From: Tetrahymena thermophila SB210
Lineage: Eukaryota > Ciliophora > Oligohymenophorea > Hymenostomatida > Tetrahymenidae
Length of the DNA: 64,000 nt
Assembly (NCBI RefSeq): GCF_000189635.1
Contig: NW_002476463.1
Span: 1,426,001-1,490,000, forward strand
Direction: 5' to 3'
Positions 1-14,550 of the stretch are shown in pieces. The notes below the pieces were generated by a model. That model was not told where the DNA came from, made no database searches, and saw only the letters and a list, made by a program, of their open reading frames with translations. Within the stretch, counting starts at the first letter, position 1; each line of letters begins with the position of its first letter. The position numbers and the translations under genes are program-made.

Positions 1-3000
1 GTAATATTAGCATTTTCATGCATGCCAAATACTTCTGGATCATCAAAGTTAGGAAGATTTTCAATATAATTTCTAATTTATTCAACTTAATCAGATAAAG
101 GAACATAGTAGATGCCGCTACCAGAAAGCTTACATTAATCTTTTAAGATTTCTTCATTATAATATTTTTTCAAGATACTTAAAAGACATATTCTATCCCA
201 ATCATCAGTAACTCTACCACCATAATTAATATGACCAGTCATGTAGAGCATAGCCTCCCAAGGTATTTCGTCTGTTGGTTCATTTAAGAACATTTTTAAT
301 GTTAGAGTACTAATGTCTAAATCACTATCATTAAATTCGTATGCTTTGTTAAAACCAAGAGGACCGAATTTTCTTCTTTCTTAGACTATTGCATGGAAAA
401 AGCTTAAACCAAAGAGCAACCTATTCCATTATACTGGTTTGTATGAGCAGCTATCCAAGAATTCTTAGTTAAATTCTTAATAGGATCTTTTTAAATTTGC
501 TTTTAATCCTCTAGGAGCCTGTAAATTTTAAAACAAAATAATTGAGATCAAATTATTAAAAAATTAAATTACTTCAGTAGTAAGCTTTAGACCATTTTAT
601 AAAACAGAGACAGGGAAATAATTAACAGGCATAGATGTCAAGAAAAGCCTAAATTAGTCATTCTAAATGAAATTTGAAGATGGGAAAGCTTCTACTATTT
701 TTTCTAAGCTGCCCATCCAACTCTTGGCTAAATGGCAATTCTACAGTAAAACCCAAGTTCCTTAGTTTTTAGCTTTTTCTATTAATATTTCAGCCTTCTT
801 ACCTTGTCCTTGACCAAGTGATATTTAGTTTATCTATATTTCTTTTTACTTAGCGAGTTTTAATAAAAGAGAAGTAGGATCAGCACCAGATGAAAGAATA
901 AAAATAATTGGTGTAAAGCAATCACTATCATTATAAACACTTTCCATATTACTAGTCACTATTTCATCATAAAATTTACCTATTTTTTTTTATTTTTTAA
1001 TTAAAATAAATAATTTAAAAACAAATATTTGTTAATAAAATGGTTTTAGTTTAGAAGTTAATTTTGAATTTATTTTAGATTTAATTTTATTCTTTTATTG
1101 TTTTATGTTTTATTTACTTAAATTTTTAAACTCTATATTTTTGTATCAAATAAAAATTTTAATTTTTTGAATAACTAACTAACTAACTAACTAAATAACT
1201 CAATCAGTCAGTCAGTCCTTTGTGTTAAAATAAAGAATTATAATTAAAATAGATTTATTTTGTTTAATCTTACCTATTTCATCACTAACATAATGAGAGA
1301 AGGAGTGCATAACTTTTTCAGGTCTGAAAATTTTGATTAGAATAAGTTTCAAGAATCTGTCTATTTCTTCACAGCCTTTAGGAAGCTTTTCGTGGTATAT
1401 GTCTTCACTTTATATAAAGCTAGCCCATGAAGCCATGTCTTTCTTGATTAGATTAGGAATTTCTTTGAATTGTGTGATTTAAAGGGAACATTCGAAAAGT
1501 GTAATCCATTATTTGTCTGAGATTGTTCCCTTTGCTGGGTTATCAGGAATTCTAGAAGTATCTTTAATTGTAAGAGCTGGTCCACGCAATAAAATATTCC
1601 ATGAATTTTAAGTAATTTCTTCTCTTTGTCTTTTAATGGCTGTGCAAATTAAAAATGAAAATAGCTTCTTATGGGTATTAAATAGACCTCTACAAATATC
1701 CATGAATAATGTTTTTGTAATATTTTCAGATAAATTTAATAATCTTTCTTCTAAAACATTAGTTTGCTAAGATGTTTCCTATTCATAAAATAAATATTAT
1801 ATTAAATTGATAGTTTTTTTATTAAAAATAATTTACCAAAGCTATTTTGAACAATTTCTTGAAGTAAGCTAACGAATATTAATACATAGGATCAATACCA
1901 GATAAATCACTTATAACGAAATAGAGTACAGTACCTCTGATTGATACAGGAACATATTGAGATCTACTGATGTTAATTTATTCTTCAATTTATTAAGCGG
2001 CTACTAGATCTTTTGCAATAACTGCAGATTGCTTCTTTGATTTTTCTAGAGTTTCAATAAGTTCTATGTCATCTAAAATCATACCTTTTGAATTAGCTAA
2101 AAGTTCTAAGATTTTATCTTGAGCTTCTTTGATAGTTTTTTTGGCATTCGCAATTGAAACTGTGGTTTCGTCTCTTTGCTTTTCTATTTCAGGCTTTTCA
2201 TTTTTCATGACATCACCTAAGAGCTAGTCTTGAAGACCTTAGAAAGTGATACTAAAGTTTATTACTGTTACCTTTATAAATATTTCAGGAAGATAGTGTG
2301 GGTTAGCCATTTTTGTTGTGATATACATTTTGAACCTATTATCATAATCTATCTTTTTATCTCCTACTCTGATTAATTTTCTTCCATCAACTTCGAAAGT
2401 CTGTTAATGAAGCACAGAGTCTATAGAAGGTTCGAGCCTTTCACTTACATTTTCAATAAGTACTGGATAACCTGAGCTGATAGCTCCTTAAATTACACTT
2501 AAGAAGTGAGATTCACTGAATCTGACGATTTTTAAATTGTTATCTTTTTCATGATTCTTTATCCATTTGTTAGCTTCTCCTTATGGATCTATCATCAAAG
2601 GCCATCTTTCTGATTACTTAGTAATTACACCATTATCAATACTGAAAGCATCGTTTGGAAGTCCCTACAAATTCCAATCACGAATTGTGATAGGCGTTTC
2701 TAAAGTATCTGCCAATGAATAATTTTCTGGCATTGGTACACCTAATTCTTGCATACCTTCGACCCAGGATTTAGTCATAGGATCACGATATTTACTGATA
2801 AATCCTCCCAAATAATTTATAGATGCAGAAGCCAAGAAAACACTACCAATAAGCTACTAAATAGTAACATCAATAGTTGCAATTTAATTTTTCCATCTTA
2901 CTCCTTCATCAGCCAATAAATCTTAAAGTTTTTCAGCAGCAATTAAACGATTCTTAGTTCTCTCTAATTCTTCTTCAAGTTGCTTTTTGATCTATACTGT

Positions 3001-6000
3001 CTTGTCACATTCTTCTTGTAATTTTTATACTTTATCTTTCACTTTTTGTAGTTCATTCATTTTGAGTTTTAGTTCATTATTTTTAACATCTAATTTAGAT
3101 TATAAATCTCTAACCTTTTCTTTGAGTGGATTGACATTTTTAGCCACCTTAGAATAATTATCCATAGCATTACACCACTTTGCAATAGAGCTACAAGCAG
3201 AAGAAGCCTTCTAAATATTTACAGGATCCCATTCTGGTTTTTTAAAATAAACTCTAGCCTTATTCAAATTTTTCTCTACTATACTATCTTTATCATATTT
3301 CTATAATCTTTCAATAAAGTTGTCTTGTAAAACCTAAATATTAATTATTTCATTTAAATAAATTTTACAAAAAAGCTAGTGAAAGAAATGAAATTTAAAA
3401 AAATAAAATATTCATCAATAAATTAAAATAAATTTTTAAAAAAAGAAAAAGTTATTCTAAAATTAATAATTTTTTGATATAAAAAATAAATAAATAAATC
3501 AATACCTTTAGTGCTCTTTCCCAGTCATTCTTTTCACCAAGCAAACATAAAACACATTCTAAAACCATTTATACAATCTCAGGAGGTTTTTTATAGGTTC
3601 TGACTTAATCTATATCTGCTTTGTTAATACTTTTCAGTGCTTCCTCGGCTTTTTAAAGATCAGGAAGAGCCTTATTTAATTCAGTCTGAGCTTCATCAGA
3701 AATAACTTTGATTTCTTGAGCTTGCTCATTTACTTTTTCAGCTTCTATTGAGACTGCTAATTCTTTCTCTCCTGCTTCAGCAGAATCAATAGAAAGTTAT
3801 TAAATAAATTAATCAGTTTTAATTTATTGCTCTTCAAGTTAAGGTTATAGTGCTTCCATTTCAACTTTAAGTTGAGCAACAATATCATTTGTAGTTTAGA
3901 GCTTTTCTAAACCATCTGACAATTTCTTTTTAACTGATAACATTTCTTCTCTCTTCTTGGTTAACAATTTACAATATAACTTAATTTAATCTAAATAACT
4001 TTTAGGAGTTGTATAAATCCTTCTTCTTAGTTCCTAATTTAAAAATGCATTTAAGTTTAATTTATCAATTTTAAATTTAATAAGATTTATCAAAATTAAT
4101 TATTACTTTATAAAATAAATCACATTATTGAGAAACATCGACTGCAACTCTCATGCACATTTCGGTTAAAGAATCTCTAATGTTAAGACTTGGTAATTCT
4201 ACTTGACCTAAGAAACGCTGGGCAACTGATAGTAGGGCTTCTTTAGGCCAAGGAGGGAACCAATCAAGAGTACAGCAATTTACTAATGAAGGGAATTTTC
4301 TGCATCTTACTCTCAAAGCTTCACCTACTGGAGACATGCATAAAATTATATGTAAATTTTCTCTAACTCTTTCAACAAAGAAACTCCATAAAGACTCAGG
4401 AGAATCAGGTCTTTTTAATTTAACAGCAACTGTTCTAATATTGTTAATTACATTATCTAAATCTTCTTTCTTTGCATATAAATTAGGAACTTCTCCTGTA
4501 TTAAGCAAATTATTTATATCTTCTAAAAAGCTCTCACTTGAGATTTAAACATCTGTAAAGATAAACGAGGTAGGAATGCCTTCCACACCAGATCTGTTCA
4601 TGATTTTCATCAAATCTTCTCTAAATGATTAAGAGTTGTAGTTTTTTACAAGTTCTATCTAAAATACTTCACATTTCATTACAAAACTAGATAACTTTGA
4701 TAAGCTTTACTTGCCACTTCCTCCAACTCCAATAAGCATAGCATTACCTCTTTTATATTTTTTTATATTACAAAATAAATTTTTAATTGTTTTTTTGAAA
4801 TAAATAAATAAAAAGAATCAAGCTTTATAAAGTCTAATATAGAAATAATAAGTTACCTTGGCTGTCTGAGAATACGAGAAATTCTTACAATATGTTCCAT
4901 AGCATCATCAAAGAAAACGAGATTCATTTTATCATTTGATGAAAGGTTGTAATCTTCTAACTTTTCTTCAAGGTTTTTGATAACTTTTGGTCTATCAGTA
5001 ATTTCTTCATATATATTTTATCCGAGATCTAACTTTAAGATATCAGAAAATAAGAAAGGTACAGTAAATATTTCTTCTTATGACCACGATAAATTAAAAT
5101 ATCTTGAAACCATACTAGTGATTTAGTTTTTGAACCAACCTCTGTCCTCCTAATTTTTTATTTATTTATTTATCTCTAACGAGAAATTGTAAATAAGTTT
5201 ATTTTACATCATTAACAAGCCTGTCAGCAAAAACACGGGAAGTTTCATGAATCCAAAGTTTAGTAAGAGATTCTAAACTATTAACTGATTAAGGTCTGAC
5301 TTATAGTATTCCCTAGAATACTTTAGAAACATCTCTTAAGTTAAATATATAGTGGAATTTAGAAGGAATGGGCAACAAATCTTTGCAAATGATGTTGTAG
5401 ATATCTATTGTTGATTTTACCACTGCCTCATGAGATTTTTTCACACCTTCAGAGAAATTATAGCTGCTCGTGAAACCTTTCATAATTGAGCCAAAAATTT
5501 ATTCCATAGTAGAATTTGAAGGCTAAGGCAAGCAGAATACATTGAAATGCCTTACAAATCTAGGAGTAAGAGGGTTACGACCACCACCTAATTAATTAAT
5601 TGATAAATTCATTAAATTTGGATTAAATTTAAAAATAAATTTTTGAATCAATAAAAATATTGATTAATACCTGGAGGAGCACCTGCACATATTAAGGTGG
5701 TATCTTCAATATTTTTCCAGAAAAGCTTCTATCTATCATAAAAGCCTCCTTTATCAGCGAGTTATCTCAGCAATTCAATACAAGGTTATGCACCATATGA
5801 TTCTAATGCAGGCATGTTAACGTCATCAATAAAGATTGCAATTCTTTCGTTTGGACGTGCACCAAATAGAGTTTTACCCTTTTTATTAAGCTTCGATTCA
5901 ATAGCAAGTTGTGTCTGTTTTGGATTAGTTTATGCTGAAAAGTTTAAGAAAATACCATTAATGGTAGCTTTTTCTGATTTAACATCTTTATTTTTAGCGT

Positions 6001-9000
6001 TATATAAGAAATTTTGAACAATAACAGACTTTCCAACACCAGTATCACCTGTAAAAAGACAAGGTTTCTGTATATATATCAGCTTTTCTAATATATGAGT
6101 AATCTTTTTGGTATCAACAGTAGGAACTAGCAAATTAAAGTAAGGAGTGTCTCTAGAATAAGCAAAATCTTCTGGCTTTACTTCCCAAGGGACGAAATTT
6201 TTCTATTAATTAGTTTCAACAGTGAAGTCGAAAATAGTTTCACACTTAGGGAATCTTAGCTATTAGAATGTATCCTTAAAATATACGTCCAACTAAATTA
6301 ATTTGTTTATTTAATATTTAGTTAAATCAAATATTTTATATTCAAAAAGTAAAAATAAAATGAAAAAAAAATTTGAAAAAAAACAAACATACGGTATCGT
6401 AATGCTTTTGACTAACTGAGCCACAAACACCCCAAATCAATGAGAAGACATACATGTAATTGATTCTTTTTAGTATTTCCTCATCTGAATCACTTGTTAT
6501 TAAAGTTTTTAACAGAACTTGTAGGATATTGCACATATTATTAGCCTATTGTATTTGAATTGTAGGGAAAGGCTCATAAAAGTTTCTTGTAAATTTAGAA
6601 GTTTAATCAAAAGTGTTATTAAACATATTAATTAATCCGTCAAGACAATTCCTACTCATATAAATCTTTCCATGATTAACAGCTTCTTCTTTACTGGTTG
6701 TGTTAATGTAGTTTTAAGTCCAAGTCTTAACATAAGGCATCCAGCCTAGATCTTCGTGGCATAAATAGACCATACCACATCTACTGACTGTAGCAGGTGA
6801 AGCTACAGCCAAATCTTAAACTTCAAAGACCATTCTTAATTCTTATCTTTTATATCAATTTGAGGTTAATTTTAAATATAAAAAAAATTTTTTTTACCTC
6901 AATTTAATACGTTCTGAATTAGCTAAGCAAAGAGTCATGTTATCATCCAATACAGTATTCATATTTTCAATCCAAAGAGCATCAACTGGACCATCAAAAA
7001 CAATCCAATCTCTATGGCGAGGATCCCAAGTTCCATCAAGACCTGGAGTATTTACATTTCTGATTATGGAAGAAGCCAAGCCATCCATCCATTCCTATGT
7101 GAACACATCTACTTCACCGTATAGCTCACCCATAGTAATACACTTAGGATTTAAAACATGATAATCTACATATTAATACCTTTAATCTGGATCATTTTAC
7201 TTTCTTAAAGTGCTCATTGTTTTTGCCAAATTCTTATAGCACTCAGTTTTACCACTACCTGTAGGGCCAACAAGCATAACACCAAAACGTACATTCATAG
7301 TATCAAATAACTGAATAATTTTAGTCACAAATGTGTCAACCACTTAAAGTCCACTTGATTTTAAGCATTAATGAATCACAAACTCAAGATTACCTATATA
7401 TTTTTTATTTTTGTTTAAATAAATTTAATAGCAATATAAGAAATTTTACCATATTGGACTTCTGGAATTTCTGCACCTGGGAAAAGATCCTACACAAGAG
7501 CAGAGAAAAGAGGTAAATCATCCTTCAAGAATTTAGGAACATTTGAGTCTCTCATGGCTCTAATTAGAACGATGTCTTCACTAAGTTTGCTTTCTGCTCT
7601 CTTGAGAGAACCTGCCATAACTAGTAGGGATTTGACTGCTCTCATACCAAAATCATAGTGATCTTACTGTGAAAGCTATTCGGAACTTAACTTATAAAGC
7701 TAGACCATTTTCTTTGAAAGTGTTTGTGCATTTTCAAAACCTTCAGCAAAAAGCATAATTTCTGCAATCATAGCATAATCTGGAATCATCATACTTACAG
7801 GACGGAAAAGTGATTTTAAATTATCAGGTAACTCAGTTCTACCAGCATAACCAGGATTCATAGTAATAAATACACCATAAGTGTTCTTTAAAGGTATTTC
7901 GATACCTTCAAATTCAAATTTCTCCTTTTCTGCTAACAAAGCTATACGAATTGTAAGCAACTACTAAGCAATAACTGAAAGTACTTCAATATCAATACGA
8001 TTGAATTCATCCAAACATGCCCAAGCACCTAAAACACACAAATTAACATTAAAAATAAATAATTATATTATTCAATAAAAATACCTTATTAAACTAATCC
8101 TGAATAAAGCTTATTCATCATAGCAGCTGTGATTTAATCAGAACAGTTAAAGACAATACATAATCTACCTAAACTTTTAGCTAAATCTTTTGTGGATTCA
8201 GTTTTTCCTGTACCAGCAGGTCCAGCAGGAGCAGCACCTAATTTGTTTTCTAGAGCAGAGGTAATAGTGATCCAGCACCTATTTTCAATTATATAAAAAT
8301 AAATATCTTTAACAAATAAATAATAAATTGCTTACCTATCTGTAAGAGGAGTAATAACTAGACGTGATGTAGCACCTAAATATTCGTAACCGTATGTTAT
8401 TTTGGCTGTAACTTGATTGATCACACAATCATCTTGTCTTTCGTCCCAATAATATCTTAATTATTATTACCAATTAAAGTCAGTTACACTTTCTATGCTT
8501 AAATTAGCTAATCTTTCTACAATATCTCTATTATGCACATCAGTTGTAATAAGAGCAACAATAATCTTTCTATGTAAACTTGATAAGTCCCCTCTAACTA
8601 AAGCAGTTAATTGTTAGAGCTATCCAACACAGACTTCATACCATTCCCACATATTACCTTTTTAAATAAAGAATAAACATTTTAAAAATAATTTTTGTTT
8701 TATTTCAATAAAATTTTATTTTAAGAAAAAAAAATGTTTAGTTGATTTATTAAATGAATTGAACTCATTTGAAGAAAAAAGTGTAATTACCTTTTTCAGT
8801 ATTGTTAGGATCAAAAATTAAATAATCTTGGGTATTTAAACACCATAAAATTTGACTAATTGTAGCCACTACTTAGCCTTTGTTTGTTAAAATCCACTCA
8901 TTACGTTTCTTCTTGCCATCCATATATTCTTGTAAACCTTCTCTCATTTTCTTTTTGATACATTCAAACATTTCTTTTTGCAGATAATCAAGCCAAACTT

Positions 9001-12000
9001 CTACATTACTTTTGGCTTAAACATACTTGGAAAATTCTACAACTTCACCTTCAGGTGATATCATACCATATATTAAATTACTATTTGAAGTAGTTTTATC
9101 AGGTCCCATATATAACTTAACTAATCCTTCAAAACACTTACCCAAGTGAGGTTCAACTTCTTCAAGCTTGCTAGCCTATAAATATAAATAAATATGTTTA
9201 AAAATATAAATAAAATTATTTTTTGAAATAATTATTTACCTTTGCCAAAATTTCTAGCAATTCATCATTTGATAAGAAGTAGAAACGTGGGAAAGACTAT
9301 CTCTTCAATTCAAGATAATCTTCTAACTATCTCTCAATAACATCTAAAGCCTCACAGTTTTTACCGAGATTTTCGTTTAAAGTAGTACCAGGCCACTTGA
9401 TAAGTTTAATTATTTTACGATTCATAGATGTTTTTTTCATAAGTTATCTTAAGAATTTGTCACACACATCGAATTAGTGAGATTCTTAAGGCAAATTCTT
9501 TTTAATATCTGGTGCACTAAAAATATTTTCTAAATACATCCATTTTCTTTGATATTCAACCCATTTATCAACAATATCTGAAAGCAACAATAAACTTTAT
9601 TACATTTTTTCTGCCCTAGCTCTTAGAGGTCTGACATATCTACTAGCAAGAATGTTATTAATTGTTGCCAAACCTTCATCAAATTCTTAAATTAGTTCAT
9701 CTACATCTGCTAAAACCCATAAATCATTAGAATCCTTGTATTATTTTAAGTGTAATTCTACTTCTTCCCATCTCTTTTCAACTTAGTCGATTTGCTATCT
9801 TAAACTCTCTTCTTGAGCTGCACGAACTGATATGTCCATTATATCTTCTTAGTGCTTATCAACCTATAGAGCAAGTAACTTCTTAAGAGTAAAATCGGCA
9901 TCTTCAATGCTAAAGTCACTTTTTAATATTGCTTTAATATCTCTCCAATGGTCTTCGGTTAAGTATTCACTTCTTAAGGCTGTTACAACAGGCATAGTAT
10001 CTTTGTACTTCCAAACCATGTTCATTAAATGGTCAATTACTTTATTTTCAGGAAGGTTCTTCTTACATCTATAATATATTTAAAAATACAAATAAATCAA
10101 TTTTTATTTACTCCTTAAATAATAATAATAAAGAAAAAATTTTTTTTAAATTTGTTTACCTATTAACGATACGTATGTACTACTCAGTTTAAGAAGCAAT
10201 CTATTTAGCATTAATTGAGGCAAAAGGAAGATTTTCCCAATCTTTTTACAGTGCATCAAATTCTAGAATACCTTTCCACATACTCAATCTTAAATTGAGT
10301 TATTCTCTAGCGCTTAGAAGTGTTTCGTAATTTGCTGTTTCTTAAACTGCAAGAATTTCTTCATATTAGATGTATTTATTCATATTATCTTCTTACATTT
10401 TAATTCTCTAATCAATGTCAATTAATTCTTTGACATATGCTTCTCTTAATTTCTGATCGACAGTCATTTCCAAATATTTTTTATTCTAAGATTCTTCAAG
10501 CAGCTCAACAGCTTTTTCTTTAAGCATTTTAATTTTATCTTGCAGCTTTAATTTTTATTTATCAATATCCTAGGTAGTTTAAGTTTCTGCATTATTTAAT
10601 GCTGTGTTTAGCTTTGAGTCTAAGTCATTAAGCTTTAGCAGTAAGTCTGTATCTGCTTTTTGTAACTCTTGCACTTACTTCGATTTGAGCAATCCAAGAA
10701 GTAAATCGAGATTCATCAATTCATCTTTTTTACCTGATTGCTCTTTGTAAATTCTATCTAAAGCATTTTTCCTTTCAACAAACTACTCGATTTCAGTAAC
10801 ACCTCCACTTAAAGCGCCCTGGGCCTATTCTAGCCACTGTCTAACTTTTTACGATCTTTCTCTATATATTTTGAGTAAAACTGTCTCCAATTCATGCACT
10901 CTCTTTGTATGATCAGGGATAATTTATTTAGCTAAATCGGTTGTAATAGCTTTAAATAGCCCGAGATTAGCTTACTGAATGAATTTAATATTGAAAATTT
11001 CTGTGTTGTCTTAATAGCATTTTAAAGCTAATGAGAATGTTTTCTTTATGAATAATATGAAAATATAAATATAATATTAAAAATAATATTTGTAAAATTT
11101 ACCTATTATCTTAGTAATCTAGGATTTTCTAAAATACTAATATTGCAATTAATTTCTCTCCAAAACATATTGAAATAAGGCTTGAATTCTTCTTAGAATT
11201 TTTCGATACGCTTAAAAGAAGACTCAATAACTTTGAAGCAGTCTTCCATAAAAGAATTTTGTTGCATACTCTCTTTAATCCAGGTTGTAGGATTTAAAGA
11301 GTAGCTTTCTGGTTTGGTCCATTTTTCACCAATAATTTCGTCCCATTCTTCTAGACCTTTGACATAAATCAAAAACTACTAATGTTTGCTCCATCTTTCG
11401 ATGTTCTAATTTATTATTTTTTAGGATAAATATGATTTTCCTCAAAAGCTAAATGTTTACTTAAATGCAATCTAATCCTTCTGAGAATATGTGTTAAATA
11501 GTATCTAAAAACTCTTTCCTACTTGGCAAAACTTATAACCATGAAGTATGAATGTTTACAGCTTCTCTTTTCACTTTAATGTCATCATCGTCTAACTCTT
11601 CATCAACTTGTAAAGTTGTTTTCTAAATTTTAATTAATCAAAAATTAAATATTTAAATAAAAAATATGATTTATTTAAATTGTACATTTTCTTATTGCTA
11701 CTGTTATTGCTCCTCTTCATTTGTAATTTCTTTAGTAAATTCAGAAAATTTCTCTAAATCAAAATCATCCAAATTTTTTTTCAAGTTAGCAGCTCTATAT
11801 TGTTATGTCTAAACAACTAAATTCTAATTGATATTCTTCAAGTCATATTTTAATTTAAAATCAATCTTAAACATAGGATCAAATTCTTAGTACAATTTAT
11901 CAGGATCACTTTCAAGAATCTAAATAAAAATAATAATTTTTTAATATTAAATAACTTTAATTCTATTTATTACCATATTTTAAGTAGCGCAATCAGCTGT

Positions 12001-14550
12001 TTCTTTGATTTTTGATAAAAAGTCAGTTGCTGAGTTAATATAAACATTTCCTAGACTCTAAATTGCTACAAAATCAAGCAAATAAGCTAATCTTAAGAAT
12101 CTAACAAATTCATTTCTCATCATACTTCTTTAGCCGTAATTCATATCCTAAGGAAAACCTAAGCTTTCCCATATTTGTTTCTTCTCATCCATAACTTGAT
12201 TCTTAATCGATACTTCATGAGCCTTTTTTAAAAATTTTTTTATTTGACATTAATTCATTGAAAAAAATGAAAAATAAATTAATCAAAAAAATGATAATTG
12301 AAAATAAATTTAAAACAAACAGTCTTTTCAAAAATCATTTTTCAAATTTTATTGTGAAATTAAAAAATGTAATTTTCTTAAATAAAATATTTGTTTTTAT
12401 TAATATGAATTACTTATTCTCTCATTTGTTCTTCTTCGTTAGATTTTGCTTTTAGAATTTTAAGACGAAGTTGATCTATTTCTTCTTTGATTCCTTTTCT
12501 ACAATTATCATGCAACTTTTAAGAGAAAGTCTCCAATTTAGAAGCTACATCGCTTCTTTGATTTTACTATAAATCTTAAAATTCTTGTAATGTTAAGGTA
12601 TCGCTTCCTTACACATCGACAAATCTCAGTTTTTCTATATCATAGCATAAAGCACGGTGATTTAGAAGTAATTTTTAATAAATAGGTTTTAAAATAAATA
12701 ATTTTTCGTTGAGAATATCTCCAAGTTATTTGTGACGCTATTGATAAATTATTTTACACCATTTCTTTAAAGTTTTCCATTTTCTAAATTTCTAAAAAAA
12801 TTTCAAAGACTTTATTTCGTTGAACTAGTCTCTCTCTTTAAGCCAATCACTTAAATGCACAAAATCTGATGGCTTATTATTTTCAAATCTAGTAACACCT
12901 TAAGAACTCAAAGTGTAGTAATCGTTTATGTTATTTTTTTTCAGTTCATGATACTTAACAACCTTTTTAAATATTACAAATTTAGCTAATAGTTAAAAAT
13001 TAACATTTTAAAAATTACTTTCATATTATATGCATCATTTGAGTTTTATTGGATTTTTACTAGATAAATAAATTAACTCAAAGGAACCTTGCTTTCTCTT
13101 ACTGCTTATATGAAGCTATCTATATCTCTTGATAGGAAAGTTTCTCCGTTATTCTCAATAATATTTGTATCACTAGCTTACTTATATAATCCCTTTTCGA
13201 TCTGATTTCCAGAAGAATCCTATTAATTAATTAATTTATTTATTTACTTCTAAATACAACAAATAATAAAATTTCAAATATTTTAAACAAAGAGAACATA
13301 TATTTATAAATAATCTATTTAAAATTATATTTGATTTATCATCATTTAATGTTAATTTCATTCATACTTATTTATTTATTTATTTATTTGGGCAAAATTC
13401 AAAATTATGTTTAATAAATATGCAAAAATATGCCAAATTTTAAAAATGCTATTGTTTAAAAAATTATTAATAAAATATTTACTGCATTGTATTGAGATTG
13501 ATCAGGACCAATTGTATCGTCATCTCTAAGGACAGATTTAGAAGCTTAGCTTTAAAATACCTTTTTCATTTATTGAGTTTGATAATACTCTAATGAAGTG
13601 TTGTTAGTTCCAATCATCTCATCCATCAATATCTTCACTGGTTTTATTTTATAAGAAACATTAAAAGGTGCTCCACCATAAAAAGACCCATCTTATTGAT
13701 AATTGTCTTATACTTCTTCAATTTAATTAAAAGATGTTTGATCCATCATTGTTTAGTTCAATCCTTATATCATACGCTTTTTATTTTTATCCCTTGAAAT
13801 GATATTTCTAGATGGTGGCAGCATTAAAGAAAAGCTATTATCATATAAATTAATAGCGTTGTTGTTTAATGGTGGTTATAAATTTGATGCGGGAATATTA
13901 TTGCTACTATTGTTTAAATTATTCTTTTATCCTATTGAGTTTGCACGTTTTGTACCCAAAGCCTGTAAACGAAAACTTTTTGAAATTTGTTTTGATGTTG
14001 GTCTAACTAATTCATTAATTGTCATGCTAAGATTATTTCCATCTTCCTGGTTATTTCCCTTTGTAGTTTAAGCACCTGCTTTGACTATAGGAGGAAGAAT
14101 ATCTTTTGGTTTAGGATTACCAAGTTGTTATTATTTCCAATTATCAATAACAATTTTAGGTGTCATAGAAGTATCTTAAGAATTACCTCTATACCTTACA
14201 ATTTAATTTAAATTTCCTACTTAGACCTTTTGAAATAATCTATTTACAAGCATTTACTTTGCTTAACTCATCTTTGCTTACTAAGACTAAAACTATTGCT
14301 GCTATTATGAATAATCATTCTTATTAGAATTTCCATTGCTATAGTATTAGTTATTGTCATGTTAATTATATTGTTGTTATTGAGGATTCTCGCTATAGTA
14401 CTATTGTTAATCCATATCCTAATACTAGTCTTATTCTTCACCATTGAAATCTCTTTAAGAATTCATTCTTTATTGCTAGGATGATGTCATACTTTATTAT
14501 GATGTATTCCTAGAAACAGAAGAACCTCTTCTGCGAAAAGAATTATTCAT
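1..14550 (-). CDS. Dynein heavy chain, axonemal type (C-terminus beyond window)
   Basis: Microtubule motor heavy chain; about 4,130 codons lie in the window and roughly 280 residues of the C-terminal domain lie beyond base 1. Four P-loops are visible: AAA1 GPAGTGKT (near 8220, residue ~1765), AAA2 GPTGSGKT (near 7250, ~2050), AAA3 GDTGVGKS (near 6040, ~2405) and AAA4 GVGGSGK (near 4715, ~2760). The stalk coiled coils and microtubule-binding tip lie at about 4020-2900, and AAA6 has the motif [12 protein letters not shown] near 900. The reading ends just after the conserved [11 protein letters not shown]. About 21 introns were placed, for example 980-1273, 1779-1836, 3334-3505, 4034-4123, 4750-4856, 5150-5207, 5588-5670, 6293-6392, 6847-6897, 7394-7449, 8029-8084, 8279-8335, 8658-8790, 9176-9239, 10069-10159, 11044-11102, 12223-12413 and 13220-13482. 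The start is the ATG at 14550, but the frame stays open and coding-like to about 14700, so an upstream exon is possible. AAA1 sequence suggests a single-headed inner-arm type (inference). Confidence 0.95.
980..1273 (-). repeat. Dynein intron with tetranucleotide microsatellites
   Basis: The largest intron placed in the dynein gene (294 nt, GTAAGA to AAATAG on the minus strand). It contains an (AACT)n run at about 1176-1200 followed directly by a (CAGT)n run at about 1201-1217. Splicing it out joins VSDEIG to KFYDEIV and restores the AAA6 frame. Such simple repeats are expected to vary in length between strains. Confidence 0.7.

Noticed and set aside
6894..7161. Plus- and minus-strand short ORFs taken as separate genes
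   Set aside because: The minus-strand piece is an exon of the dynein heavy chain and the plus-strand one is its shadow.
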